A DNA stretch of 64,000 nt from Sporomusa silvacetica DSM 10669 (GTDB taxonomy: Bacteria > Bacillota > Negativicutes > Sporomusales > Sporomusaceae). Position 1 is the first letter of the stretch, and each line of letters starts with the position of its first letter. Location of the stretch: positions 76,977 through 140,976 of the forward strand of contig NZ_LSLK01000060.1 of assembly GCF_002257705.1 (NCBI RefSeq). Direction: 5' to 3'. Made by a program: the position numbers and the translations under genes. Shown here piece after piece: positions 44,810-54,589 of this stretch. Under the pieces are notes generated by a model. The model searched no databases and had not been told where the DNA came from. It worked only from the letters and a program-made list of their open reading frames with translations.

Positions 44810-46087
44810 TCACCTGTCGCTCCGATTAAACGCCCTATGAGCAATGTCTTTACGGTACTGCATACCATCAAATTTTATCACTGGTACAGCCTGATAAACC
44901 TTATCCACAGCTGCCCGGAGATTATCGGCTACCGCCGTCACACCAAGTACCCGGCCGCCGTGGGTGACAATCTGGCCGTTCTCCGTGCCTGTTCCAGCAT
45001 GAAATACCATTGCCCCTTGTAACTCGGCTTGATCAAGACCAGTAATTTTATCTCCTTTATTATAACTCCCAGGATACCCCCCCGCGGCCAGCACAACACA
45101 TACAGCGGCCTTGTCTTCCCATTCGATGGTTACATCAGCCAATCGTCCATCCGCACAGGCTTCCATGATGTCCACCAAATCGCTAGCTAAAAGCGGTAAC
45201 ACAACCTGGGTCTCGGGATCGCCAAAGCGAGCATTAAATTCAATGACCTTTGGCCCCTGAGCCGTAATCATCAACCCAGCATACAGACAACCTTTATAAA
45301 TAATGCCTTCCTGCCGCATAGCATCGACAACTGGCTGCAAGACCTCACGCCGAACTTGTTCCCGCACACCCGGAGTAACAACCGGGGCCGGAGCATATGT
45401 TCCCATCCCACCGGTGTTGGGTCCCTGATCATTGTCAAATACCCGCTTATGATCCTGAGCCGCAACCATCGGCACAACCGTAATACCATCGGTAAAGGCC
45501 AGCAGAGAGGCTTCTTCTCCTTCCAGATATTCCTCAATAACCACCAAATTGCCAGCACTACCAAAAGCCTTATCTCTCATCATCATCGTAACGGCGTCAA
45601 CAGCTTCTTCCATTGTCATGGCAACAACGACGCCTTTACCGGCAGCCAGTCCGTCAGCTTTAACCACAATCGGCGCACCTTGTTCCTTGATATAGGCCAG
45701 TGCGCTGTCAACATCAGTAAAGGCAGCCGAAGCCGCAGTGGGAATATGATACTTATGCATAATCTCTTTGGCAAAAGCTTTAGAACCCTCGAGTTGCGCT
45801 GCCTTTTGGGATGGACCAAATACTTTTAGATTAAGCGCAGCAAAATGATCGGCAAGACCGTTGGTCAGCGGTAACTCTGGGCCAACAACAGTCAAGCCGA
45901 TGTTATGTTCGAGCGCAAATTTACCCAAAGCCTCATTATCTGTTATATCAATAGCTACACATTCAGCCACAGCCGCAATTCCGGGGTTTCCCGGAACACA
46001 GTATATTTTTTCTACCCGGGGGCTTTGCGCCAATTTCCAAGCCAATGCATGCTCACGCCCACCGCCACCGATAAGTAAAATTTTCAA
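44810..46087 (-). CDS. purD: phosphoribosylamine--glycine ligase
   Basis: The product is 425 aa from a TTG at 46087 that follows GAAGGAGTGG. LLIGGGGREHALAWKL begins the N domain; ATP-grasp motifs are KADGLAAGKGVVVA, VVIEEYLEGEEASL and EFNARFGDPETQ. It joins glycine to phosphoribosylamine in purine synthesis. No other pur gene is in the window; upstream genes may lie elsewhere. Confidence 0.95.
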   Translation of the reverse strand: MKILLIGGGGREHALAWKLAQSPRVEKIYCVPGNPGIAAVAECVAIDITDNEALGKFALEHNIGLTVVGPELPLTNGLADHFAALNLKVFGPSQKAAQLEGSKAFAKEIMHKYHIPTAASAAFTDVDSALAYIKEQGAPIVVKADGLAAGKGVVVAMTMEEAVDAVTMMMRDKAFGSAGNLVVIEEYLEGEEASLLAFTDGITVVPMVAAQDHKRVFDNDQGPNTGGMGTYAPAPVVTPGVREQVRREVLQPVVDAMRQEGIIYKGCLYAGLMITAQGPKVIEFNARFGDPETQVVLPLLASDLVDIMEACADGRLADVTIEWEDKAAVCVVLAAGGYPGSYNKGDKITGLDQAELQGAMVFHAGTGTENGQIVTHGGRVLGVTAVADNLRAAVDKVYQAVPVIKFDGMQYRKDIAHRAFNRSDR

Positions 46088-46115
46088 ATTACCACTCCTT
46101 CGTGTATACAATTCA

Positions 46116-46868
46116 TTAAAACCAACGTATCGCCATCAGCCCAAGGTATTCTTTAATAACTAACTGGCTGTTATAGAAAGCGTCAGCCCGAGGCCACAAT
46201 TGGTGCCATTCAAAGATAAAGCGAGTATTTGTTTGATAGTCGGTAGGATAGGGCAATACGGTCATATTATATTTGGTAAACTGCCCCACTGCGCGCTCCA
46301 TGTGAAAAGCCGAAGTAACTAGAATGGGACTTGTAAAAGCCCGTTCCGCTAAAATCTGCTTGGTGAATTTAGCATTGTCAGTAGTATTAAGGCTCTGCCC
46401 TTCCACAATGATCTTCTCATCAGGAATGCCTATTCCCAACAGGATATGGCGCGCGATTTCTGCCTCCTTGCCGGTATTGGCAAATACCTGTCCCCCGGAA
46501 ATGATGATTGGTGCACCAGTACTATAGTATAGCTGCGCTGCTGTCAGTAAGCGGTTGGCAGCCGAGCCCATCAAATGCCCTTTGCCATGCACATTAGGTG
46601 TGTCTGCTGTTGCTCCGCCTCCCAGCATGACAATAACATCACCACTAACGGTTGCTGGTGGCTGGTAACGGCTCTCTAAAGATCGCATTAACCAATCCCC
46701 CACCAAGGGGATGGAAATGAGATACAAGAGCGCCGTTATCACTGCTAGCGCCCCTACACCCCGTTGTTTGTGCTTATGCAACCATACACAACAAACAGTT
46801 AACGCCGCAATAAACAAGCCTGGTGGCAACAAAAAGGTTATGTACAAAAACTTTATCAAAACCAACAC
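46116..46868 (-). CDS. YdcF/ElyC-like DUF218 membrane protein
   Basis: The product is 250 aa. Two N-terminal hydrophobic helices (about 4-26 and 37-55) are followed by a DUF218 domain with DVIVMLGGGA, IIISGGQVF, the acidic ESQS-like stretch VEGQSLNTTDNA and TSAFHMERA. Homologues such as SanA and ElyC act in envelope maintenance, with no proven reaction. It precedes purD by 28 nt on the same strand. Confidence 0.85.
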   Translation of the reverse strand: MLVLIKFLYITFLLPPGLFIAALTVCCVWLHKHKQRGVGALAVITALLYLISIPLVGDWLMRSLESRYQPPATVSGDVIVMLGGGATADTPNVHGKGHLMGSAANRLLTAAQLYYSTGAPIIISGGQVFANTGKEAEIARHILLGIGIPDEKIIVEGQSLNTTDNAKFTKQILAERAFTSPILVTSAFHMERAVGQFTKYNMTVLPYPTDYQTNTRFIFEWHQLWPRADAFYNSQLVIKEYLGLMAIRWF

Positions 46869-46899
46869 TTACCAATACCCCGTCTCTCCGATGTTACAG

Positions 46900-46937
46900 A
46901 AAAACTTTTGTCAACAATCCTGCAGACAAAAGTCTTT
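46900..46937 (-). terminator. terminator of glnS
   Basis: ACTTTTGTC and GACAAAAGT (46925-46933 and 46904-46912) form a 9-bp stem. On the minus strand TTTTTC follows, just after the glnS stop. Confidence 0.7.
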
Positions 46938-46944
46938 TCCCTTG

Positions 46945-48666
46945 CTATTTTTGCCCTTGCTTGGCCCAGGAATCCTTCAACGACACAATGCGGTTAAATA
47001 CCGGCATTTGCGGTGTGGATTCGCGATCAAGGGAAAAATAGCCATTCCGCATGAACTGAAACCGATTACCCACTTGGGCTGTTTTGATGCTGGGCTCAAT
47101 TAAACAATTAGCCAGCACTTCCAGCGAGTTCGGGTTTAGTGTATCCACAAAATCCTTAGCAGCCCCTTCTGCTTCTTCGTGGTCTTGATTATCAAGTAAC
47201 AGATAATCATAGAGACGCACCTCGGCCTTCACTGCCTGGGCAGCCGATACCCAGTGCAGCACACCCTTAACCTTGCGATTGGCAGTACCGCTGCCACTCT
47301 TGGTATCTGGATCATAGGAACAGTGTAGTTCTACGATCTCGCCAGTTTGTTCGTCTTTGACTACCTGCTCACATTTGATGATGTAGGCCTGTTTCAACCG
47401 AACTTCCTTGCCTGGAGCCAAACGGAAGAATTTTTTCGGCGGATCTTCCATGAAATCATCTTGCTCAATATATATTTCCCGGGAAAATGGCATTGTCCGT
47501 GAACCCATCTCAGGATTTTCCGGATTATTTTCTGCTACTAATTCTTCTACCTGGTCTGCCGGATAATTGTCAATAATCACTTTTAAGGGCTTAAGCACCC
47601 CCATCACGCGCGGTGCTTTCGTATTGAGATCTTCTCTAATACAGTGTTCCAGCATAGCAACATCCACAAGGCTGTTACTTTTTGCCACACCAATGCGATC
47701 ACAAAAATCGCGGATAGATTCAGGCGTAAACCCTCGCCTTCTTAGGCCAGAGATCGTCGGCATCCGGGGATCATCCCAGCCGTTGACATAGCCTTCTTCT
47801 ACCAGTCGGCGCAGGTAACGCTTACTCATAATCGTGTTCGTTATATTCAACCTGGCAAACTCAATCTGCCGGCTTTGATAAATACCTAATGTCGCCAGCG
47901 TCCAGTCATACAGCGGCCGATGGTCTTCGAATTCAAGCGTGCAAATGGAGTGAGTTATATTCTCAATAGAATCAGAAATCGGATGGGCATAATCATACAT
48001 AGGATAGATACACCAGGTATCGCCGGTACGATGGTGGTTTGTGCGTACAATACGGTACAAAACTGGATCACGCATATTCAGATTAGGTGAAGCCATATCA
48101 ATTTTCGCTCGCAGTACCCGACTACCTTCTGGAAATTCACCAGCACGCATTTTTTCAAAGAGTGCCAGGTTTTCTTCAACTGTACGACTCCTATATGGGC
48201 TTTCTTTTCCCGGTTCTGTCAGTGTACCACGATATTGCCGGGTCTCTTCGGCAGTCAAATCACAGACATAGGCTTTACCCTTTTTAATAAGCTCGACAGT
48301 CAACTCATATATTTTTTCAAAATAATCTGAGGCATAATATTTACGGTCATCCCAATCAAACCCCAGCCATTTTACATCCTCCTGGATTGAGTCTACATAC
48401 TCAACATCCTCTTTAGTGGGGTTAGTGTCATCAAAACGCAGGTTGCATTTGCCGCCATATTTAATCGCCAAGCCAAAGTTTAGACAAATCGACTTAGCAT
48501 GACCAATATGCAAATAGCCATTCGGCTCCGGTGGAAAACGCGTATGTACCCGGTTACCATATTTCCCTGTCTTTATATCTTCATTAATGCTAACCTCGAT
48601 AAAATTAGCAGGCATAGCAGGATTAGCGCCAGGCTCTTTTTCAATTGCTTCAATTTCGGTATTCAT
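46945..48666 (-). CDS. glnS: glutaminyl-tRNA synthetase
   Basis: The product is 573 aa, class I. PPEPNGYLHIGHAKS holds the HIGH motif and TIMSKRYLRRLV the KMSKS equivalent. The distinctive GlnRS blocks RFDDTNPTKEDVEYVDSIQ and DDPRMPTISGLRRRG separate it from GluRS. Most Gram-positive relatives lack GlnRS and use the GatCAB route, so this gene marks an old transfer typical of Negativicutes (family knowledge). Start ATG behind AAGGAGG. Confidence 0.96.
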   Translation of the reverse strand: MNTEIEAIEKEPGANPAMPANFIEVSINEDIKTGKYGNRVHTRFPPEPNGYLHIGHAKSICLNFGLAIKYGGKCNLRFDDTNPTKEDVEYVDSIQEDVKWLGFDWDDRKYYASDYFEKIYELTVELIKKGKAYVCDLTAEETRQYRGTLTEPGKESPYRSRTVEENLALFEKMRAGEFPEGSRVLRAKIDMASPNLNMRDPVLYRIVRTNHHRTGDTWCIYPMYDYAHPISDSIENITHSICTLEFEDHRPLYDWTLATLGIYQSRQIEFARLNITNTIMSKRYLRRLVEEGYVNGWDDPRMPTISGLRRRGFTPESIRDFCDRIGVAKSNSLVDVAMLEHCIREDLNTKAPRVMGVLKPLKVIIDNYPADQVEELVAENNPENPEMGSRTMPFSREIYIEQDDFMEDPPKKFFRLAPGKEVRLKQAYIIKCEQVVKDEQTGEIVELHCSYDPDTKSGSGTANRKVKGVLHWVSAAQAVKAEVRLYDYLLLDNQDHEEAEGAAKDFVDTLNPNSLEVLANCLIEPSIKTAQVGNRFQFMRNGYFSLDRESTPQMPVFNRIVSLKDSWAKQGQK

Positions 48667-48807
48667 GCAAATCCTCCTTAAGATTGTCCACTTTATATCC
48701 CTACATTATACAACATTCCTATCCTTTCCAGCAAGTCAGAGTATTTTAGGTAAAAAATGATTTGACCTTGTTGCACAATAAACCAAAGAACAATCAGTTT
48801 TTTGCAT

Positions 48808-48906
48808 TCATTTTAGACGGAAAATCCACGGAAATAGAAACAACCCGAATGCAAATCCAAAACAAAACATCACAACAGCCAAAAGAATAATGTCATTGGC
48901 AGCCAT
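48808..48906 (-). CDS. small membrane protein, 32 aa, unrecognised
   Basis: From an ATG at 48906, with GGAGAGG 10 bases upstream, the frame reads MAANDIILLAVVMFCFGFAF and then GLFLFPWIFRLK. It is one hydrophobic helix with a basic end. It lies just downstream of the KdpD stub on the same strand. It does not match KdpF or CydX as I know them. It could be a real small membrane protein or chance. Confidence 0.35.
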   Translation of the reverse strand: MAANDIILLAVVMFCFGFAFGLFLFPWIFRLK

Positions 48907-49040
48907 CTGTTTATTCGCCTCTCCTTCATCCCAATACCGTTATTTTTCCAACACGCCTACTCCAGCTGTGCCTACTTCGTCAATAAAATACTAAGTTACC
49001 TGCAATCACCGTCAACCTGGAGAATAGCACCTTTCACAGG

Positions 49041-49463
49041 CTAAATACTGTCCCCCAGTACGGCATGATATAATTCCTCCACATCTTGAAACCGCCTAAC
49101 ATGACGAGAGCCACTAACATTGGTATGCGCCAGTTCATCCAAAACCAGCTCTGGCTTTTGCGCCAGGATTGCGTCAATATCCATTTCCAGTAAATTTTTA
49201 CCCCTGTATTCCAGGGCTTTCGGGGCAATCTGTGGCAACCCGTTCACCACTTTCTCAGTTTCCGCCCTGCCGTGTGTCTCCACCCAGCCAATCATAACCC
49301 TGACCCCTTCCGCCAACCGGTCATGAGCCGTTTCCAGCATGGTATACGTTTTACCGACCCCAGCGGCCGCTCCCAGAAAAACGGTTAACTTTCCTCTATT
49401 TTCTTTATGGATTTTTTGCAACAACTCTTCCGGATTTGGCCGCCGGTCTACCTCTTTAACCAT
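49041..49463 (-). CDS. KdpD N-terminal domain only (truncated sensor)
   Basis: The product is 140 aa. RPNPEELLQKI and the P-loop GAAAGVGKT (31-39), then GWVETHGRAET and LDELAHTNVSGSRH, are the KdpD N-terminal domain. Similarity stops at QDVEELYHAV: the usual continuation (IDVYTTLNIQHLES) and the USP, DHp and kinase parts are missing. No kdpFABC or KdpE is beside it. It is either a decayed kdpD or a free-standing KdpD-domain protein. Confidence 0.7.
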   Translation of the reverse strand: MVKEVDRRPNPEELLQKIHKENRGKLTVFLGAAAGVGKTYTMLETAHDRLAEGVRVMIGWVETHGRAETEKVVNGLPQIAPKALEYRGKNLLEMDIDAILAQKPELVLDELAHTNVSGSRHVRRFQDVEELYHAVLGDSI

Positions 49464-49721
49464 TTATGTATACAACTCCCCATAAAAAATGAAAAACCAG
49501 CACCAACCACGCATCCCCGCCAATTACATGTATATAGCAGTTCCACATTTATACTGTTACCTATGTTTTCCCATATACATTCCGCAGTAAAGAATTGTAG
49601 TACCAATATTTGCTGCAAACAAAGAATACGGTGCATCTTTATTTTATCGCCAATTGCTGTAAATACGCTATCAATATAAAGTGCGATAATATAAAAAAAA
49701 AGTAAAATCTGACTATAAATA

Positions 49722-49762
49722 AAAGGTTACTTCAACTAATGTAGCTGAAGTAACCTTTCATT
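49722..49762. terminator. terminator of the cus operon
   Basis: AAAGGTTACTTCA and TGAAGTAACCTTT form a 13-bp stem around an 8-nt loop, with T-tracts on both sides. It lies about 100 nt after the last gene. Confidence 0.85.
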
Positions 49763-49861
49763 CTTTTTATGTAGTTTAACTTACTATTTTATAACCATAA
49801 ATTCGGTAGCTTTTACAAGCGCAGGGCTGTTGTTGAAACACTAACTTGTTGTGCTCTAACT

Positions 49862-50299
49862 CTATTCATGATGGCCGCTATGGCCGTTGGAAGGATTCCC
49901 TGGAGATTGTTCTACTTGCTGAGGGGTGCCGTGATCGCTGTCCATATCCACAGAATTAACTAAATCAGACATCATTTGATGAAAGCTCATATCCTGCTGG
50001 AGCATTTGTTTCATGATACCTTGCATCTCTGGAGTTTTCATGACGTCTTTCATCGCCTTTTGCATTTCGGGGCTTTTCATCATTTCAAGGCACTGTTTGT
50101 GCATCGCAGGACTTGTCATCATTTGGGCCATGGCCTTAGCATCCATTTTTTCCATCATAGCTCCCATCTGATCTTTCTGCATCTCACACGCCTGCGGATT
50201 TTTTTCCGCCGCGCTAGCTATCGTTGGACTAACACCTAAACCGAATACAGACGCAGTTACAAGACCGCCAACAACCCAAATTGACACTTTCTTCTTCAT
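49862..50299 (-). CDS. secreted Met/His-rich metal-binding protein
   Basis: The product is 145 aa. It has a signal peptide (KKKVSIWVVGGLVTASVFGL, cleaved near ASA), then a Met-rich region with repeats of the type MxxMMxxPEMxxxM, ending in a His-rich tail (GHSGHHE). The methionine spacing suits Cu(I) or Ag(I). It is the last gene of the RND efflux operon, so it is probably a periplasmic metallochaperone or buffer (inference). No family name recognised. Confidence 0.72.
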   Translation of the reverse strand: MKKKVSIWVVGGLVTASVFGLGVSPTIASAAEKNPQACEMQKDQMGAMMEKMDAKAMAQMMTSPAMHKQCLEMMKSPEMQKAMKDVMKTPEMQGIMKQMLQQDMSFHQMMSDLVNSVDMDSDHGTPQQVEQSPGNPSNGHSGHHE

Positions 50300-50352
50300 T
50301 ACAATCCCTCCATAAGTATGTTATTTATTTCCGTTATTCTTTGTTAATAAAC

Positions 50353-50910
50353 CTATAGCACTCGTTTTGCCCCATAATATCGTTTAACGAAATATGCATC
50401 ATTCATATCCCCAATGGCCACAATGCCTTGGGAAAAAGAAGTGTGAATAAACTTATCACCGCCAATATAAATACCCACATGGGATGCACCGGGCTCATAG
50501 GTGGTGAAATAGACCAAATCACCTGCCTGCAGCGCTGCCGGCAATACTGTCCGCCCCACTAAGAACTGCAGGTCGGCAGTACGGGGCAGATTAATACCAG
50601 CCTGTCGGTATACATACTGCACTAACCCAGAGCAGTCAAAGCCTTGGGCCGGAGAAGCCCCACCCCATACCACTGGCTGACCAAGCATATTCCTGGCTAT
50701 TACTAGAATTTGCGCATTCTGCCCGCTGGGTAAGTAGGAGCTACGGACAACCATTTCCTGTTCATCCGCGACCGGCATAATGGCCCCGGCTAGAATGGAG
50801 TCAAGCGACTGGACAAACTGGCTATACCCGGAAGCCGGAGCGGCCTCAGCTGCTGCCGCTCCGCTTAGCAATGTGCCAGACAGTACGGCGATCAGTACCC
50901 ATCTGTTCAT
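50353..50910 (-). CDS. NlpC/P60 peptidoglycan hydrolase
   Basis: The product is 185 aa. It has a signal peptide (MNRWVLIAVLSGTLLSGAAA) and a C-terminal NlpC/P60 domain from about 65, with C93 in FDCSGLVQYV, H144 in ASHVGIYIG and the third polar residue H156. It cleaves peptide bonds in peptidoglycan stems. It is in the RND operon between the lipoprotein and the Met-rich protein, perhaps to open the wall for the trans-envelope pump (inference). Confidence 0.88.
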   Translation of the reverse strand: MNRWVLIAVLSGTLLSGAAAAEAAPASGYSQFVQSLDSILAGAIMPVADEQEMVVRSSYLPSGQNAQILVIARNMLGQPVVWGGASPAQGFDCSGLVQYVYRQAGINLPRTADLQFLVGRTVLPAALQAGDLVYFTTYEPGASHVGIYIGGDKFIHTSFSQGIVAIGDMNDAYFVKRYYGAKRVL

Positions 50911-50935
50911 CGGTCGCTCCTCCTTTCCGAACCAC

Positions 50936-51397
50936 TTAATGACTCATACTTTGCAGGTGGGTGCTCGTCTGCTTCATAAGGTCCTGCATAGCCTTTACTT
51001 TGCCCTCTAAGGCACTGGGGTCTGTTTTACCTGAGTTTACACTGTCTTTTATCTCAACTGCTGTTTTACGCAGGTTATCTTTTAAACCGACATCCATCAT
51101 ATGCGGCATAACCTTATCAGTGGTGCTCACGAGTTGTGCGGCGCTCTTTTGCGCGTCCATGGTTTGGCCAGCCTTCACTTGCTTGACCACGTCTTGTAAC
51201 GATTTATCCATCTCTTTCATCATGGGCATCGGGTCTTCCTTCGGCATTGCCGCACTATGCCCTTGATGACCAGTTGCAGCTTGCTCTTGACTGGCCGGTG
51301 CCTGAGCCGCCGGTTTTTCACTAGAGCTGCAACCGGCTAGTAGAGACATAACTACGGTAATAGCTAAAATACCTAGTACTACTTTACTTTTTTTCAT
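50936..51397 (-). CDS. lipoprotein of the RND efflux operon
   Basis: The product is 153 aa from the ATG at 51397 (GGAGG upstream, inside the end of cusA; 14-nt overlap). It has lipobox LLAGC, then a Pro/Ala/Gln-rich linker and a helical domain with evenly spaced Met/His (HSAAMPKEDPMPMMKEMDKS). It may bind metal near the pump. No family recognised. Confidence 0.7.
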   Translation of the reverse strand: MKKSKVVLGILAITVVMSLLAGCSSSEKPAAQAPASQEQAATGHQGHSAAMPKEDPMPMMKEMDKSLQDVVKQVKAGQTMDAQKSAAQLVSTTDKVMPHMMDVGLKDNLRKTAVEIKDSVNSGKTDPSALEGKVKAMQDLMKQTSTHLQSMSH

Positions 51398-54300
51398 AAT
51401 TGAATAGCCTCCAATTGATTTTATTAAGATTTTTTCGTTCACGCCATTGATTCCAGACCAGATAGATGCATGGCAGCACAATCAGAGTCAAAATTGTCGA
51501 TGTAACCAAACCACCTACAACTACCGTGGCCATTGGCCGCTGCACCTCAGCGCCAGTCCCCGTAGCAAAGAGTAATGGGAACAAGCCCAGACTAGCGACC
51601 AAGGCGGTAATCATAACCGGCCGCAAGCGAGTGAACGCACCTTCAATAATGGCCTCTTCTAATGTTTTGTGGTCCCGCAGGTGTTTAATGTAGGTCACCA
51701 TGATGACTCCGTTTTGCACCGCAATCCCAAAGAGAGCGATGAAACCAACAGCAGCTGCTACCGTCATATAGGTGCCGGTAACATACATGGCTACAATTCC
51801 ACCCACTAAGGAGAACGGAATGTTCATCAGGATAAGGAAAGCATCGCTGGCAGACTTAAAGGTCATATAGAGTAAGAAGAAGGTGAGCACGATGACCGCT
51901 GGCACTACCAGTGACAGCCGGTCTTTCGCCCGTTGCTGATTTTCATACTGACCGGTCCATTTTAGGGAATATCCGGGAGGTAAATCAACCTTTTCTTTGA
52001 TAACCTTGTTGGCTTCATCAACAAAACTAACTACATCCCGTCCCCGGGTGTTCATCTGTACGATCATCCGGTAGACACCGTTTTCACTACTGATCATCGA
52101 CGGACCGTCTACGACCTGAAACTGAGCCACTTCGCCCAGTTGTACATAGGCACCAGTAGCCGGGCCTGTTGCTGTAGCAGTTGCAGCGCCACCCATGCCG
52201 CCCATCCCGCCACCACCGCTTTTCGGCGTTGCACCGCCACCGGTTACCGGAATGAGAATATTTTGCATAGCATCAATGGTTTCCCTGTTTTCCCGGTTGT
52301 AACGAACTAAGACGCCAAAGCGTTTGCGGCCTTCGATGGTCGTGGTAGCAGTTTTGCCACCTACCGCTAATTCAACGGCATCCTCAACATCGGCAATGTT
52401 GAGACCATATCGGGCTGCTTTTTCCTTGTTGACCTGAATTTCCAGATAGGAAGCGCCAAAGACCCTCTCAGCCAACAGATCGCTGACTCCTGGCACTGTT
52501 GCCAACGCCTTTTCAATATCAAAGGCTTTTTGCTGCAGCACCTTGAGGTCTTCCCCATAGAGTTTGATGCCGAGTTCGGTACGAACACCTGTGGTCAGCA
52601 TGGATAATCGGCCGGCAATCGGCTGGGTAAAGGCCAAGTTAAGTCCTGGGATATTGGCTAGTTTGACCATCATTTCCTGTTCAATCGTCTCTTTGGTCAT
52701 ACCAGGCCGCCATTGGTCTTTTGGTTTTAGTGTGACAATGGTTTCAATCATACTAATCGGCGCTGGGTCCATGGCCGACTCGGCGCGTCCTACTTTCCCC
52801 ACAGACATGTCGATTTCTGGAATATCCATAATGACTTTATCCATGATTTTAGCAGCTTCTAGTGCTTCCGTAAGTGAAACACTGGGCAGCATGGTCGGCA
52901 TCACCAGGAACGTTCCTTCATCCAACGCCGGCATAAAGGTGGTGCCAATAAGCGGTAGCAATGAGAACCCGGCAATCATCACGACAACAGCAATCACAAT
53001 GGTGGTTTTATGGTACTTCATCACGGTTTTTAGGAGCGGTACATACCCTTGATGCATTTTAGCAACAATCCAGGTGTCCTTTTCCTGGATTTTACCTTTG
53101 AGTAACAAGGTGCACAGCACCGGTACCAAGGTGAACGCCAGTAGCAATGATCCGCTCATGGCAAAGGATTTTGCCCAGGCCATCGGGGTATACATCTTAC
53201 CTTCGGTGCCAGTCATGGTAAATACGGGCAAGAAGGTGACAATGATAATGGTGATGGAAAAGAAGATCGGTGCGGCGACTTCCTTAGCCGCTTCCAGCGT
53301 TACGTCGACAATGTGGCGTCGCCCGCCATCCTCCGCCAAATGCCTAAAGATGTTTTCTACCATAACAATAGCCGCATCGGTCATAACCCCAATGCCGATG
53401 GCAATACCGCCAAGCGACATTAAATTGGCCGAGAGGTGAATCTGTTTCATTGCAATCAACGCAATCAGGATACCAATAGGGATGGCACTGGTCACAATTA
53501 AGCTGGACCGGACATTCCCTAAAAAGAAGATTACAATAAGCGAAACTAAAATGAATTCTTCAACCAATGCCCGTGTCAATGTATTGACCGCTTTTTTGAC
53601 CAGGTCGGTCTGGTCGTAAAAAGGTACAATCCTCATGCCTTCCGGTAAGGTTGGCTGAATTTCGGCTATCTTGGCTTTCACTTGATCGATAACGTTTAGT
53701 GTGTTTTCGCCCATGCGCTGAATGACAATACCACCGGCTGCTTCATAACCGGATTTGGTCAGTACGCCCCGGCGAAAGTCCGGGCCGGCGGTCACATTGG
53801 CTACATCTTTGATATAAATAGGTACATTGTTGTTTTGGGTAATTACAATGTTTTTAATGTCGTCAATAGACTGGATTAGTCCCAGCCCACGGATGATGAA
53901 TTCCTGACCGTTTTGTTCAACTACTTTGGCGCCGATGTTAGCGTTATTAGCGCCGAGCGCGCCATACACCTGGTTGAAAGTAACCCGGTAACTTTGCAGA
54001 AGATGCGGATCAAGATTGATCTGGTACTGCATTACATAGCCGCCAATGCTGGCAACCTCAGCTACCCCCGGTACAGCACTTAGTTGCTGCTTAATAGTAA
54101 AGTCCTGGGTGGTGCGCAAATCCGCCAGATTATGGCGGTCGCTTTCTACGGTATACATGAAGACCTGTCCCATGGGTGTGCTGACCGGTCCCAAGGCGGG
54201 TTGCACGCCGCGTGGCAATTGGGGAATGGCTTGCTGCACTTTTTCATTCACAACTTGCCGGGCAAAGTAAGGTTCTACCCCATCTTCAAAGATTACGGTT

Positions 54301-54578
54301 ATGAGTGACATCCCAAAGGACGAAGCTGACCGTACTTCTTTAACCTTTGGCAGCCCCCGCAAGGCAGTCTCTAGCGGATAGGTGACTTGGTCCTGAATTT
54401 CCTGCGGACCCCGGCCCATCCAATCGGCCGAAACGAGTACCTGGTTTTCACTAAGGTCGGGAAAAGCGTCGATGGGGGTGTCGCGTACGATAAAGACTCC
54501 CCAGACAATAAGTAGCGCAGCTAATACCAGGATAATCACGCGGTTTTTCAAGGAAAACTCGATTAATTTATTGAGCAT
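51384..54578 (-). CDS. cusA: heavy-metal efflux RND pump, CusA/CzcA family
   Basis: The product is 1064 aa, a proton-driven inner-membrane antiporter. Typical blocks: N-terminal helix with RDTPIDAFPDLSENQVLV, the charged TM4 motif GIGVMTDAAIVMVENIF with the proton-relay Asp, and QNGVIMVTYIKHLRDH near the C-terminus. The metal is probably Cu(I)/Ag(I), judged from the Met-rich partners; CzcA-type divalent export cannot be excluded. A Gly/Ala-rich insertion (near residues 765-800, GGGGMGGMGG) sits in the second periplasmic region, unlike E. coli CusA. It overlaps the lipoprotein gene and follows cusB by 11 nt. Confidence 0.92.
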   Translation of the reverse strand: MLNKLIEFSLKNRVIILVLAALLIVWGVFIVRDTPIDAFPDLSENQVLVSADWMGRGPQEIQDQVTYPLETALRGLPKVKEVRSASSFGMSLITVIFEDGVEPYFARQVVNEKVQQAIPQLPRGVQPALGPVSTPMGQVFMYTVESDRHNLADLRTTQDFTIKQQLSAVPGVAEVASIGGYVMQYQINLDPHLLQSYRVTFNQVYGALGANNANIGAKVVEQNGQEFIIRGLGLIQSIDDIKNIVITQNNNVPIYIKDVANVTAGPDFRRGVLTKSGYEAAGGIVIQRMGENTLNVIDQVKAKIAEIQPTLPEGMRIVPFYDQTDLVKKAVNTLTRALVEEFILVSLIVIFFLGNVRSSLIVTSAIPIGILIALIAMKQIHLSANLMSLGGIAIGIGVMTDAAIVMVENIFRHLAEDGGRRHIVDVTLEAAKEVAAPIFFSITIIIVTFLPVFTMTGTEGKMYTPMAWAKSFAMSGSLLLAFTLVPVLCTLLLKGKIQEKDTWIVAKMHQGYVPLLKTVMKYHKTTIVIAVVVMIAGFSLLPLIGTTFMPALDEGTFLVMPTMLPSVSLTEALEAAKIMDKVIMDIPEIDMSVGKVGRAESAMDPAPISMIETIVTLKPKDQWRPGMTKETIEQEMMVKLANIPGLNLAFTQPIAGRLSMLTTGVRTELGIKLYGEDLKVLQQKAFDIEKALATVPGVSDLLAERVFGASYLEIQVNKEKAARYGLNIADVEDAVELAVGGKTATTTIEGRKRFGVLVRYNRENRETIDAMQNILIPVTGGGATPKSGGGGMGGMGGAATATATGPATGAYVQLGEVAQFQVVDGPSMISSENGVYRMIVQMNTRGRDVVSFVDEANKVIKEKVDLPPGYSLKWTGQYENQQRAKDRLSLVVPAVIVLTFFLLYMTFKSASDAFLILMNIPFSLVGGIVAMYVTGTYMTVAAAVGFIALFGIAVQNGVIMVTYIKHLRDHKTLEEAIIEGAFTRLRPVMITALVASLGLFPLLFATGTGAEVQRPMATVVVGGLVTSTILTLIVLPCIYLVWNQWRERKNLNKINWRLFNYEKK

Positions 54579-54589
54579 GCTGATCCTCC

